From Microplitis mediator (taxonomy: Eukaryota > Arthropoda > Insecta > Hymenoptera > Braconidae): a stretch of 64,000 nt of DNA. Position numbers and translations under genes: made by a program. Each line of letters opens with the position of its first letter. The stretch's first letter is position 1. The DNA is taken from positions 4,960,001-5,024,000 of the forward strand of contig NC_079970.1 in assembly GCF_029852145.1 (NCBI RefSeq), read 5' to 3'. Shown here piece by piece: positions 42,250 through 54,199 of the stretch. Below the pieces are notes generated by a model. That model worked only from the letters and a program-made list of their open reading frames with translations, was not told the origin of the DNA and made no database searches.

Positions 42250-43879
42250 GTAGAGAATTAAAAAATCTATAAGTGCAATTTTTTAAAATATGTTTTTTTT
42301 TATAATTTATTATTTAAAAAAAAATCCAAAAATTATTGAACGTCGGCGAACTTCAGTATCATATTTAGGAGGCGTAATTCAGCGGTGTTAAAATACACAT
42401 GCACTCAAACACACACACGCACGCACACACACATATGCACATTCCCAAAGTAAAATATTTTAACACCGGTAAAGAATATTTACACCGGTGGTGGCGTTAT
42501 TTTATGATGCTGAAGTTAGCCGACGTCTAGCAATTTTTTGATTTTTCTTTAGAACGATAAACTATAAAAAAAAAGTATTTGAAAAAATTGCACTTATAGT
42601 TTTTTTGATTTTCTACATGTGCATATTTTTAGTTTTTTTTTTTTTTTTTGTAATTGATGTATGGAAAAAAAATCCGAACTTTTCTAATTGTCTGTTAACT
42701 TCAGGATCATGTTATTTTCACGCCGCGTTCGGGGTTAAAATTTAACACCTACACCGCTTGGACTTACCCCGGTGATTTTTTACAGTGCGGATAAAGAACA
42801 CCGAAAATGTTAACACCTACACCGCCTGGACTTGCCCCAATTTTTTTTTACAATATAAAAATAAATAGTTAATATAAAATATAAAATATTTCTGATGGAA
42901 AATGTCAAAAAAAGTTTTTTCAAAATTTCAAAAACTAGAATTGAATTTTAAACTTTCCTGAAGCTTCAATAAATAAACTTTTTGAATTCACAAACTACCA
43001 CAGCATTTAAATGCCTGCATTTAAATTTCAATAGAGTTGAAACTAATAATCTCATTAAAATGTTTAAAGACTTTTTAAATTTCAAATAAATATTATTTGT
43101 GTACTTATGTAACCACAATACGATAAAATTAATAATTATAATTTTAAGCGCTTTTGTAGTAATAGCGGAAGTAAAAAGAAAAATAAATAAAAATATTAAA
43201 GTTTTAATGAATTAATTTTAGGTGGAATCGCATCTGTAAGTTGTGCATTTAAATTACGACGTTTAGAATTGAGGAACACGAAACCCGCACCTCATCTTGA
43301 CTCGACTTTGTTGGCAGCCGCACAAGCGGGTGTCTATCTCCATTGTTTATTCGGTGCAGTCGGCGGGATATTGACAATGGGCCCAACTTGGGTGCTATCA
43401 CTTACTGCTGATTTCATCGCTTTGATTCAAAGCACTAGTCAAACTCTTCTAGTCAAGGTATACTACATCACACACCACAGAATAATACTTAGTTTTGTAG
43501 TAGTGGTATTAGTTGTCGTAGTCCTTTGATATTTCAATCAACTACACCACCAATCAATATACAGTACCAAGTAACTCCGCTGTTGTTGTAGATTGCCTGG
43601 AGAAGACGTTCCTCCTCGACAAAGAAGCCCGGCAAGGAGATCATAACCTTCCTCATAGTCGTCAACATCGCGCTGTGGGCAGTGAACACTCTGGAGAAAT
43701 CCCGCGCGGACGTCAGACCCGACCATCTTAAATTCTTCGGAGTCTGGGCCTGGACCATCATCACCCACGTCTCGATGCCTCTGGCGATATTTTTCAGGTT
43801 CCACTCGGCGATTTGTTTGTTCGAACTTTGGAAAAGTTGCTATAAATACAAGCCCCCGATTCCCCAAACTCGCCCATAA
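35147..43879 (+). CDS. Otop: Otopetrin-family proton channel, 8 coding exons
   Basis: Coding exons: 35147-35169, 36142-36333, 40248-40398, 40646-40807, 41135-41404, 41495-41885, 43222-43457, 43592-43879. All join in frame at GT-AG sites to give 570 codons plus a stop. Otopetrins are 12-helix plasma-membrane proton channels. Twelve hydrophobic segments can be read, near residues 94-112, 123-143, 181-204, 220-237, 246-270, 302-322, 353-374, 387-408, 425-448, 450-473, 491-510 and 522-545. Family-like blocks include TAQMHFIFLN, GLMHMIATNLCEWLQ, FPCTIEFSLICA and CSNAHKGLFGG. Residues 9-72 are a polar, Ser/Arg-rich cytosolic N-terminus. The ATG at 35147 is the first Met after an in-frame TGA (35120-35122), and its GTGAGT donor matches the phase of exon 2. 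The start is therefore likely but less certain than exons 3-8. The length suits the family. I cannot say which insect otopetrin paralogue it is. Confidence 0.92.
36373..36623. mobile_element. TA-flanked inverted-repeat MITE, CTCCG-rich family
   Basis: It starts GACTGTAAAAAATTGG and ends with CTAAATTTTTACAG, with TA on both sides. The inside is made of alternating GAGTGAAT, CGGATTT and ACTCCG words, so the two halves fold back. Relatives lie at 25880-26448, 28388 (partial), 39386-40180 and 55231-55488. It looks like a non-autonomous Tc1/mariner-like element; no transposase is present. Confidence 0.65.
36624..37664. mobile_element. Inverted-repeat element with GGGG-rich ends, carrying a second element
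   Basis: The left end reads TAGGGGAAGG and then CGGGGTACCCC. The right end is its rough reverse complement (TACCCCGC, a 10-C run, then TACCCCTA). A second inverted-repeat element interrupts it at about 36775-37283. No open frame of note. Confidence 0.5.
36775..37283. mobile_element. TA-flanked MITE nested in the 36624-37664 element
   Basis: Its ends share the stretch GATCAAAAATAAAACTTG with one change (GGTC for GATC on the left), preceded by CCCGG, and TA flanks both sides. The inside is rich in the repeated word AAGTCGAA and its complement. Confidence 0.55.
39386..40180. mobile_element. CTCCG-family MITE interrupted by a tandem MITE trimer
   Basis: The left end CACTATAAATAATTTTGGG leads into GAGTGAACGCG, and the right end reads ACTCCCGATTTTTTA, as in the other copies of this family. 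The middle is replaced by the three-copy array at 39484-40104. Confidence 0.55.
39484..40104. repeat. Tandem trimer of a ~205-bp MITE inside one 8-bp target duplication
   Basis: Copies are at 39484-39686, 39693-39896 and 39903-40104. Each starts ATGATACTGAAG or close to it and ends with the complement (CTTCAGGATCAT; CTGCAGGATCAT in the third copy). They are separated by AAATTT. The whole array is bounded by the direct repeat AAATTTAC (39476-39483 and 40105-40112). An 8-bp duplication suggests the hAT superfamily. Confidence 0.75.
42165..42362. mobile_element. ~205-bp MITE copy (reverse orientation) in otopetrin intron 6
   Basis: It has the same ends as the 39484 array, here opening TTCTGAAGTTAG and closing CTTCAGTATCAT. 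It contains a long A run at 42214-42242. The flanks ATTTAGAAG and ATTTAGGAG look like a decayed target duplication. Confidence 0.6.
42504..42710. mobile_element. ~205-bp MITE copy with perfect 8-bp target duplication
   Basis: It runs from ATGATGCTGAAGTTAGC to TTAACTTCAGGATCAT and is flanked by GTTATTTT at 42496-42503 and 42711-42718. This copy defines the element ends and the 8-bp duplication most clearly. It lies in otopetrin intron 6 (41886-43221). Confidence 0.75.
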
Positions 43880-43914
43880 TTTTTGTTATTCTGTACTTAT
43901 ACTTTTATCGATCT

Positions 43915-43920
43915 AATAAA
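43915..43920 (+). other. Polyadenylation signal AATAAA of the otopetrin gene
   Basis: A canonical AATAAA lies 36 nt after the otopetrin stop codon (43877-43879), a usual distance for a short 3'UTR. Confidence 0.6.
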
Positions 43921-45257
43921 ATATACATCCTGGTAAAATAACTCGAGGCTCCTCAATTCCATCCAAGTTATAATCGTCCGATATTTTTAAGTATTCCGTT
44001 AACTTTTAATAGAGTGAATTTTTTTGAAAAAAAACATTCGCAGAAGCTGATTAAATATTTAATAAAAAAATTTGTGATAGTCGTGTATGAAAAGAGATTG
44101 GGCGGGTTATCGGGCAAAGTACTAGGTGGACATCGACAGTTTGATACGGTTTGCGTTTTACGGGTTACGGGTTACAGTAAACACATTTGGGTGGCAATCA
44201 CGTTGCGAAGTGACCGGAGGAAGCGGGACCACGACGTCGAGGAGGACCAGCCGAGGATCAAGTACTGAAACAGATGAGTGTGAGTACGATAAGAGTGTTG
44301 TTGGGCTGTGTTGTGCTGAGCTACACTACACTAGGGGAACATAATATAGACAAGAGGATGCTGCCGTGTAGGTGGTTGTATATTCGGTTATGGGCACAGT
44401 GTAGAGCTGGCTGGGTATAGAGAAGTGAGTGCGCTGGTCATTGGGTCGTTACTGAAGAGCTCTCGTAGCAACCCTTTGTTGCTGTTGCTTCGTCACCCAG
44501 CTGAGTGTGTGCTCGTCCGAGTGGGATGCGTGAGGGCTTCATGATTTAGTTGACCAGCTATTGAGTGTTCATCTTCTCTTCGGCTACTTCTCAATCCTTC
44601 CACTCCATTACCAGTTTACTTTGCCGTCTGAGAGATTTTTCGTAAATAGTCTATCGAATTTTAGTTGCCGCTTGTAATTTTATTTTTATTTCATTTATTT
44701 TTTTTTTCTCAGGATGGAAAAAGAGGGGAAAGAAATTTTTTAAGGGCTGGAGATTCTGGAGCGAGAGATCCTGCAGAACCTTTAGCTCAATATAAATGTT
44801 TGGTGGTAAAAAGGAACAAGTTTTGTAAAAGGAGCAAATGCATCAACCGGGAGGACGATGACAACGGGCAAAGAAAAGAATCCTTGATATATCCGCCAAA
44901 CACAGCGGGCTCCCGCTTACACGTCTTGTAGATTTATCGAACCCGGATAATAAATGGGCTCTCTGTACGCTAAGTCTCGGTGGCGAGTAAACGCCTCTAA
45001 ATAATACAACACGTCAATGCAACAACCGCAAGACATCTAAATTATTTATTTTTCAATAATAATAAAAATAATGATAGATTGTCTTTAAATATATTTCAAG
45101 TTTAAGTTTTTTTTAATTTTAGTTTAAATAAAGAGGCGTCGCAGGACCCCAATTTCGAGGACAAGGGTTTCAAATCGATGAATATTTAATTGCCATAAAT
45201 AATTTATGATTGACTGAAATGTTTTTAGATTAAAAAAAATTTTTAGTTAAAATGAAA
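43921..45257. other. Intergenic, GC-richer stretch after otopetrin, no gene recognised
   Basis: 44.1-44.6 kb is unique, GT-rich and less AT-rich than its surroundings. A TTTTTTCTCAG acceptor at about 44702-44712 opens a 74-codon frame ending at 44931. I do not recognise the product and no partner exon is evident. It could be part of an untranslated exon or non-coding RNA. Confidence 0.3.
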
Positions 45258-45273
45258 ATGATCCTGAAGTTAG

Positions 45274-45667
45274 ATGATACTGAAATTAGCGGACGTCTAA
45301 TAATTTTTGGACTTTTTTTTAAACAATAAATTATAAAAAAAAAAATATTTGAAAAAATTGCACCTACAGTTTTTTAAATTTTCTACATGTGCATATTTTT
45401 AGTTTTTTTTTTTTTTTAATTTAGTTGTTTAAAAAAAATTCCGGAAATCACTAATTGTCTGCTAACTTCAGGATCATGAAGTTAGCAGGCAATTAACAAT
45501 TTTCGAATTTTTTTTAAACCATTTCATTTAAAAAAAACTAAAAATATGCACACGTAGAAAATTAAAAAAACTGTAAGTGCAATTTTTTTGAATATTTTTT
45601 TTTTTTATGATTTGTCGATTTTAAAAAAATCTAAAAATTATTAGACGTCGGCTAACTTCAGTATCAT
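45274..45667. repeat. Two ~205-bp MITE copies head to head
   Basis: One copy at 45274-45477 (ATGATACTGAAATTAGC to CTTCAGGATCAT) runs directly into an inverted copy at about 45477-45667 (TGAAGTTAGCAGGC to CTTCAGTATCAT). A stray end fragment (ATGATCCTGAAGTTAG) precedes them at about 45258-45273. Confidence 0.65.
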
Positions 45668-47610
45668 AAATAAAAATACGTCCATATTAATTACTACCTA
45701 GTTTTATTCAAAAACCAATAATTAATAAATTAATAAAATGTCTATCGAGTTGATTTTTTTTTATGTATTCAAATTAATAATTATTTAAATAACGATACTC
45801 AAATTATCCGAAACAATAATTCAAATTACTTTTAATTATGAAAGCAGTTCAAACGCCGGAAAATTTTAAAGTCATTTTAAAATTTATTGAAAATACTCTC
45901 GACTGAATAACAATATTATTATTATTTTAATTTCCTATTGTACGATTGATTAGAATAGAAAATTTTTGTTACCGACAAATTTTATATTTAAATACTTGAT
46001 CACAGACCAGTTTTTTTTTAAATAAAAATTATTTATCAAGAAAAATATCTAAAGCTTTACTGTTAAAAAATAATTATAATAAAACTTGGGGATTTTAATT
46101 CTTAATCTAAATTATCAATGAGAAAAAAAGTAACAAGTAGTTTATATAAATTTCAATTAAAAATCGCTTATAAACTCGCAATTATTTAAAAAAAAAAAAT
46201 AATAATAATTTCAGTAATTATTTCCGATTTAATAAAATGATTGGCTCTTGACACAATAAAATTTTAATTAAAAGAAAAAAATGACAAGTGCTGGTACTTG
46301 AATAAATATTAAATGACAAGTGAAAAAGGTAAATTAAAAAATGTCGATTTAGCGGCGGCATTTAATTCGATTGACAAACGAAAGCTTTAGTTGCTTAGAC
46401 GAGATATTAAAAATAAAAAATATAAATAACGTGAGATGGAATTAGTCGCTGAGGGTCGGGCGTTTAGGGCAGACGCAGAATTTTGTTTCCGCCGGAAATG
46501 AGGCCTTGGTGGCTACCGATTATCACCCCATCCCTCACCAGCTCGCCCAGTCTTAGTCGCCGGGGGCGACCCTCTGCAACCTACTGCTCAGCTGGGAGTC
46601 GAGACCCGACCACCCTCTTCTCCTTCTCTCCCTTCTCTTCCGTCTGCCCGTCTCTCCGTTTAGCGAAAATCGTATTTATATTCCATCTCCCGCGTTCACC
46701 AGGTAAACGACAGAGTCGCCGGCGAGCACTAAAACGAACCAGTAGACTAACAAGTTTTTAATAAAATGAGAAAAGAACTTTACAAATTAATCCAGCACGT
46801 GCATGAACAAGTCTTTTATATTTTATTTTATTTTATTTTATCACTGATGGACTCACGCATCAGAGCAGCGAATAATTCAACTAAAGATTTTAATAGACGG
46901 ATAAAAAATATTTTAAGTGGGTAGAAATGATCCGGGGTAATCTTTGGATCTAGCGGAGGCTCACGATATAATTAGGCGGTGCCACATAAGCAGAAAGTGA
47001 AGCAAAGAAAATGCGAAATATAATTGGGGCTGTAAAGATCTGGCTCAGACTATTGGTAAGATGAGCGGAGGAGAAGATCGAGACACCAGCGAACGACTTA
47101 GGTAATACCTGCTGGTCTACAAAGATGTCATTTTCGCTGTATCACTGGATTAGAAGCCGCCTTTTACCTGCTCTATTTACCCGCAGGCAAACTATTGTCC
47201 GCTTAAAATCTTGAGGATCAATTCCATTACACATAATAGCTAGTAATTCTTTTTTAAACAATTGTTTTTTTTTTCTATTTAAAGTCAGATTTAAATACTG
47301 AATCTACATTTTTTTTACCGTTAGTAGAGACGGCTGAGTGTGATGGTAATAAATTGAGTCGGAGAAATATTTTGGTATGAACATAAAATTATATTTGTTG
47401 CTAAGAGAAGAAAAGGAGCCGCTGAATGGAACGGGAACGAGGCAAAACTTTTACATCCAGTCTCTAGTAAGACCGGATAATCGGATCATTCAGACGTTAT
47501 ATAAAAATGAATTAAAAAAAAAAATATTTAAAAAAAAAAATTCAATGAGACACGTTCGCACATCTCGACTCGCAAATACGTTTTTACTGTAACAGCTAAA
47601 CGTGTTTGGT
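45668..47610. other. Intergenic AT-rich DNA with one GC-rich island
   Basis: Mostly A/T runs. 46440-46760 is GC-rich with CpG and a pyrimidine-rich tail, which looks like a possible promoter or regulatory island, but no gene start can be tied to it. (TTTTA)n lies at about 46820-46841. Confidence 0.3.
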
Positions 47611-48745
47611 CACTGGAATACTAATAATATTTCCAATTAAATAGTTAAGGTAAAAGATCTAATACCCGATCACTGCATCGGCGTGATTGGTCACTAAATT
47701 ACTAATAATATTTAAAATTAAATATTTGAGGTAAAAGACCTAGTACTCGATCAGGGAACTAGTACTCGATCACTATGTGGACGTGATTGGTTACTAAATT
47801 ACATGTACCTGAAGATTGAAACGTTTTTCGCAGAACGAAAATAAAAAAACAAAATGATAAGCAGGGTAAAGAAGTTTGTGCTTAATGATAAGAATAAAAT
47901 AAAAGAATTCACACAAATTTTTCTATATCAAAATTACAATCGCGAGCAAATTCACGTGAATTAAATTAAAAAATATATTCAAATATCGAATGCCATAAAA
48001 GAATTTGAAATTGAGGTTGTGACAAAAATATGTCAGTAAGATAATTAGCAAGACCACCAGCAAAACAAGCAGCAAGACAATTAGCAAGACCGCCAGTAAG
48101 ACAATTGTCTTGCTGATGGTCTTGCTAATTGTCTTGCTGATTGTCTTATTAACATATTTTCTTCACAATCTTAATTTCGACGGCTTTAATGACACTCGTC
48201 ATTTGAATATATCTTTTAGAAATTTCTTTGAGAAATTTGCGCGAATTTTTTGACTTTTATTCTTATTATTGAGCACAAACTTCCGTACCCTGATGATAAG
48301 TAATAAATCTACTGGATCTAGATTTCTGAGATGTTCCCCATAGATGCTAGTATGTCAGCCAAAAATTTCAGGCCACCCTTAGCCTCCGAAACTACCCCTT
48401 GTCACCCTTTAGCAGTCAAATTACATACATTTTTTTCATTTTCATTGACCGAAAAACCTTACGATCCTCAGGTTAATTAAATTACTAATATTCCAAATTA
48501 AATATTTGAGATAAAACACCTAGTACCTGCGCAGGGAACTAGTACACGATCACTCCATGTATGTATTGGGTCACTAAATTACTAATAATATTTAAAATTA
48601 AATATTTGAGATAAAAGACCTAGTATCTGAACAGAGAACTAGTACACGATCACTCTATGTATTTGTATAGATATATTTAGTAAAATTTAGATACACAAGT
48701 ACATGAGTGATCGAGTACTAGTTCCCTGATCGGGTACTGGTTCTT
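47611..48745. repeat. Minisatellite of ~90-100 bp units, split by a foldback insertion
   Basis: Four related units begin near 47622, 47699, 48484 and 48581. They share TACTAATAATATTT, AATTAAATATTTGAG, AGACCTAGTA, GGGAACTAGTAC and CGATCACT. An inverted piece of the unit lies at about 48703-48744 (ATCGAGTACTAGTTCCCTGA). The middle is interrupted by the element at 47803-48477. Confidence 0.7.
47803..48477. mobile_element. Foldback (hairpin) element of 675 bp with 8-bp target duplication
   Basis: The left arm starts ATGTACCTGAAGATTG and the right arm, read in complement, starts ATTAACCTGAGGATCG. Longer matches (GAAGTTTGTGCT, AATAAGAATAAAA, ATATATTCAAAT) continue inward to a near-perfect core hairpin at about 48031-48166. 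That core repeats AGCAAGACAATT and its complement. The direct repeat TAAATTAC flanks it (47795-47802, 48478-48485). The right arm carries about 100 nt with no partner on the left. Confidence 0.75.
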
Positions 48746-49010
48746 ACCTTATAATAAAATAATAATTACTGGAGATAGTCTTGGAGATAATAATGTTCTC
48801 ATTGGATTAGATTAATGAAAATTTATTATTTATTTTAAATATAGATGTACTTTAAATTACACAAGTATTAATTAAAAATTAAGAAAATTTAAATTGTTTC
48901 TCCGACACAGCAAGTATCGATCCTACATGCGTTTGAAATTATGACAATACAAGAGGCGATACCAGTCTTTACAAGACGATTTTATTATTCATGATGTTAA
49001 AAACTTATGT

Positions 49011-49016
49011 TTTATT
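49011..49016 (-). other. Candidate polyadenylation signal of Rbx1
   Basis: AATAAA on the minus strand, about 80 nt past the Rbx1 stop. A second one lies at 48981-48986. Confidence 0.4.
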
Positions 49017-49097
49017 ATCATTATTATTGTAACTTAAGGTTTTTTTATGTTTCAAGTGTTGATTACTTGACCGAGTAATGTTTTTTTAAAGCAACGT

Positions 49098-51508
<2,411 letters not shown>

Positions 51509-51637
51509 TTTTTTAATTTTGTCTTTTGTCTATATCTTGGACTTGGACACTTTGTAAATTTGAGCCGAAAGTGACACAAGTAGACGATAGAAACACAAAC
51601 TCACGAATGCCAGATATGAGCTTAGTTCCCGCGCTCA

Positions 51638-51645
51638 CCGGAAGC
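51638..51645 (+). promoter_or_regulatory. ETS/GABP-like site (CCGGAAGC) upstream of Rbx1
   Basis: CCGGAAGC lies 130 nt upstream of the Rbx1 start codon in a GC-richer patch with TCCCGCGC nearby. ETS/GABP-type sites are common in animal housekeeping promoters. The link to Rbx1 is inference. Confidence 0.3.
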
Positions 51646-51840
51646 GCTGGAGTAGAGCTCCATTAGGCGGTAAATTTAAAAGTGATCGTTTCAACAGCAG
51701 CGTTCGGGTCTGCTTGATTATAGTTTCGGCCGATTTGAATTTTTCTTCATTACTCACAATACAAAAAATTCACCTTTATGAATTATTCTTATTACTTGCG
51801 CGGTAAATTTAAATATTCGAAAAATAAATGATTATAAATT

Positions 51841-52047
51841 ATGAGTGTGAATGTAGCAGACATCAAACGAATTCAAAATTATAAATAAATAGAGTAAATA
51901 ATTTAAAAAATAAAATTTGAGAAAAATGCGCATTCAAAAAATTTTTAAATTAATAAACGCATTTTTTCGAAATATTATTTTTTAAATTATTTATTCTATT
52001 TATTTTTAATTTTAAGTTTGTCTGATGTCTGCTACACTCACACTCAT
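51841..52047. mobile_element. 207-bp palindromic MITE
   Basis: Left arm 51841-51913 opens ATGAGTGTGAATGTAGCAGA. The right arm is its reverse complement with roughly seven differences, ending at 52047. The short loop is A/T-rich. No open frame. Confidence 0.65.
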
Positions 52048-52478
52048 TTAGAAATTAGAGATAAATTAAAAATCGAACATCAAAATAAAATGGTGGCAGA
52101 ATATGTTGGAAAAAAATTTTAAATATTAAAAAAAAAAACACTTGAGTGTTTGAACAAACCTTGGCGGAGAAATAATATGCAAAAGGGTGTCCTAATACAC
52201 TTGGAGATTTGAATTAAATTGCTCCAAGTGTATTGCAGCTAAAAAACGTCACTTAACTGCTATTTCCCACCAGACGATGCCAGATGAATTTGCTCAGGAA
52301 CTAGGAAGACATCAGCATCAGCCATCAGCAACACTTCACACCAACACTTAACACTCGCGATTTTACACTACCACTGAACACTGAATACTTTACACTAGCA
52401 CTCAACACTTAATTACACCACAGATACTCTGCACAATTTAAATTAATAAAAGATAAATTTTCCAATCACTGCACAATT

Positions 52479-52682
52479 TTACACGACGCCACTGCAATAC
52501 TGTTTCAATTCAAACGTAAAGAACAAAGAAGGATCTGGACCACTACTGCCATTGTCGATGATACTGACTGCCGCTATCGAACCGTCAGTTGATACGAAGC
52601 AATCGATTTTGCGATTCATCGACCGCCCCCACTTTAGCAAACATTTGAACGTTGAATACAGTAGCGCCATCTTGGCGCGAAA
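52479..52682 (-). other. Possible promoter and first exon: E2F-like site, AAGATGGCGC, short open frame
   Basis: Read on the minus strand, TTTCGCGCCAA (E2F-like, 52682-52672) is followed at once by AAGATGGCGC, a YY1/Pho-like start-site motif. Its ATG (52670-52668) opens 63 codons to a stop at 52479. The peptide is not recognised. It may be a 5' exon of Rbx1 or of an unknown transcript; the short frame alone does not prove a protein. Confidence 0.25.
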
Positions 52683-52841
52683 TTTCAAAATTGAAATAAT
52701 AATTTTACTAAAATTTATTTGTGTCAATAATTATGTTAATCAGACTAAAAAATATACTCGAATTTTTTTATTTTCATCAGTAATTTATTAATTATTCTTA
52801 TTACTTGCGCGGTAAATTTAAATATTCGAAAAATAAAATTA

Positions 52842-52881
52842 GAAATGAGAGAAAAATGTCACTGACATTCACTCTCATTTT
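52842..52881. repeat. Short hairpin related to the 51841 element
   Basis: AAATGAGAGAAAAATGTCA pairs with TGACATTCACTCTCATTT, with two mismatches and no real loop. Confidence 0.5.
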
Positions 52882-52882
52882 A

Positions 52883-53822
52883 ACCGATGACCTGAAACGA
52901 ATTTTAGTTTTTCGCGACCGTTCAAAAATAGTAGAATCGGTAAACCTTTCAATTATTTTCTAGCTTCCAACTGATTGTTAAAACTTTCACACATCTACGA
53001 AAGTCGCAGTATCTTCAGTGACCTTTTGCACTCTCAGCAGATTATTTGAATTATTAAAATTGTATCAATAATAAGTTGACAGCTTAGATAATATTTAAAT
53101 TTATTATTAAACGTCTCTACAGGATACAAATGAGAGGACAACATAAATTTTGGATATTATTACTTTTATAATCTGTTATTACTTACCCATAACATATATT
53201 TATACATACATATATGTACACATACATATATATACATATATGTCATGTGGAACATTAAATATCATAAATATTAAATATTTTATGTATTTTAGCGTAAATA
53301 TATATTTGTAAATATATATACTATATATATTTATATATGTTCGATATAATTTATCATAGCGTATCCTTAAATTTATGAAATTATATATACGCTCGTGAAA
53401 CACAGGCGCACATCTCAAAAAGAAACGTCCACTTTTTTTTTTATAATCATAATTATAATTATTATTATTATCATAATTACTCTTTATCATTTTCCTTCTC
53501 TCAATAATTTATATGATGCATTCAGAATATTACAATTTATGTCCACAGGTATGGTTATCATTATCATTTAATATTAATTATTATTTGTTTCGGTGTAGTT
53601 CATAAAGATCATTACACAGACTATCACAAAATTGATTGCAGGGGCTTTACATCAGTACCTATAATAGTCCACCATAATCTCCAACAAGCCCACGTCTATC
53701 CACATCATCAATTTATAATTTACATCTCATTTATTTCTTCAATTATCATAAATTTTACTCTTTCCAAATAAAATAAAAACGTTTAACTCTAGATTGTCAA
53801 TCCGTCCCAACTCTCATTACCA
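52883..53822. other. Intergenic, nothing recognised
   Basis: AT-rich DNA with ATAT-type microsatellite sequence at about 53195-53340 and (TAA/TTA)n near 53450-53475. No coding exon, RNA gene or clear element seen. Confidence 0.4.
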
Positions 53823-54197
53823 CCCTGATTAAACAACTGAATTCGATGGAATTAAACAGAATTAAATTTTTAATTCTATTTAATTCAGATAAATTCTGTC
53901 AATTCGGTACCTAACTTAAAAATGAATTCTGTCTAATTCGGCAGGAAAACCAGAATTTGTCCAAATTAAAACGAATTTAAATAATTCTATTCGGTTTAAT
54001 TCTGAGTAATTCGAAAATAATTCTCCAATTTCTGGTTCTGAATCCGAATTAAACTGAATTAAAACGAATTTGAAATTTTTAAATCGGTTTTATTCTTCTT
54101 AATTCAAATTCAAATTTTCAATTCAGTTGAATTCTGTTTTGCAGAATTCGATAGAATTAAAATTTTTAATTCGGTCGAATTCAGTTGTTAAATCAGG
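53823..54197. mobile_element. Inverted-repeat element made of degenerate AATTC words
   Basis: The ends CCTGATTAAACAACTGAATT and its complement (AATTCAGTTGTTAAATCAGG, one change) bound about 375 bp. Nearly every 12-15 nt inside contains GAATT or AATTC. Length and TIR (about 24 bp) suit a MITE. Confidence 0.6.
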
Positions 54198-54199
54198 GC

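Larger units (their letters stand above)
41945..42850. repeat. Composite of ACCGGTGTTAAA-type repeats in otopetrin intron 6
   Basis: Repeated words ACCGGTGTTAAA, AACACCGC and CACTGTAAAAAGAGCGG, with closing TTTTTTACAGTGCGG at about 42775-42788, match the element at 23083-23466. Two ~205-bp MITEs (42165-42362, 42504-42710) are inserted in it. Borders are approximate. Confidence 0.45.
51781..52837. repeat. 48-bp exact direct repeat, 1009 bp apart, upstream of Rbx1
   Basis: The 48 bp at 51781-51828 recur exactly at 52790-52837, containing ATTACTTGCGCGGTAAATTT. Each is followed by a hairpin opening ATGAG-GTGAATGT or similar, so the two are probably ends or copies of one small element family. Confidence 0.6.

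Noticed and set aside
44665..44931. Open frame after a strong-looking acceptor at about 44712
   Set aside because: No matching upstream or downstream exon and no recognised product. Kept only as a note in the intergenic entry.
46483..46761. Ser/Pro/Arg-rich frame in a GC-rich island
   Set aside because: Composition explains the open frame; no start, splice or family signal.
48031..48166. CRISPR-like repeat
   Set aside because: Repeats are inverted, imperfect and lack unique spacers; the host genome is animal.
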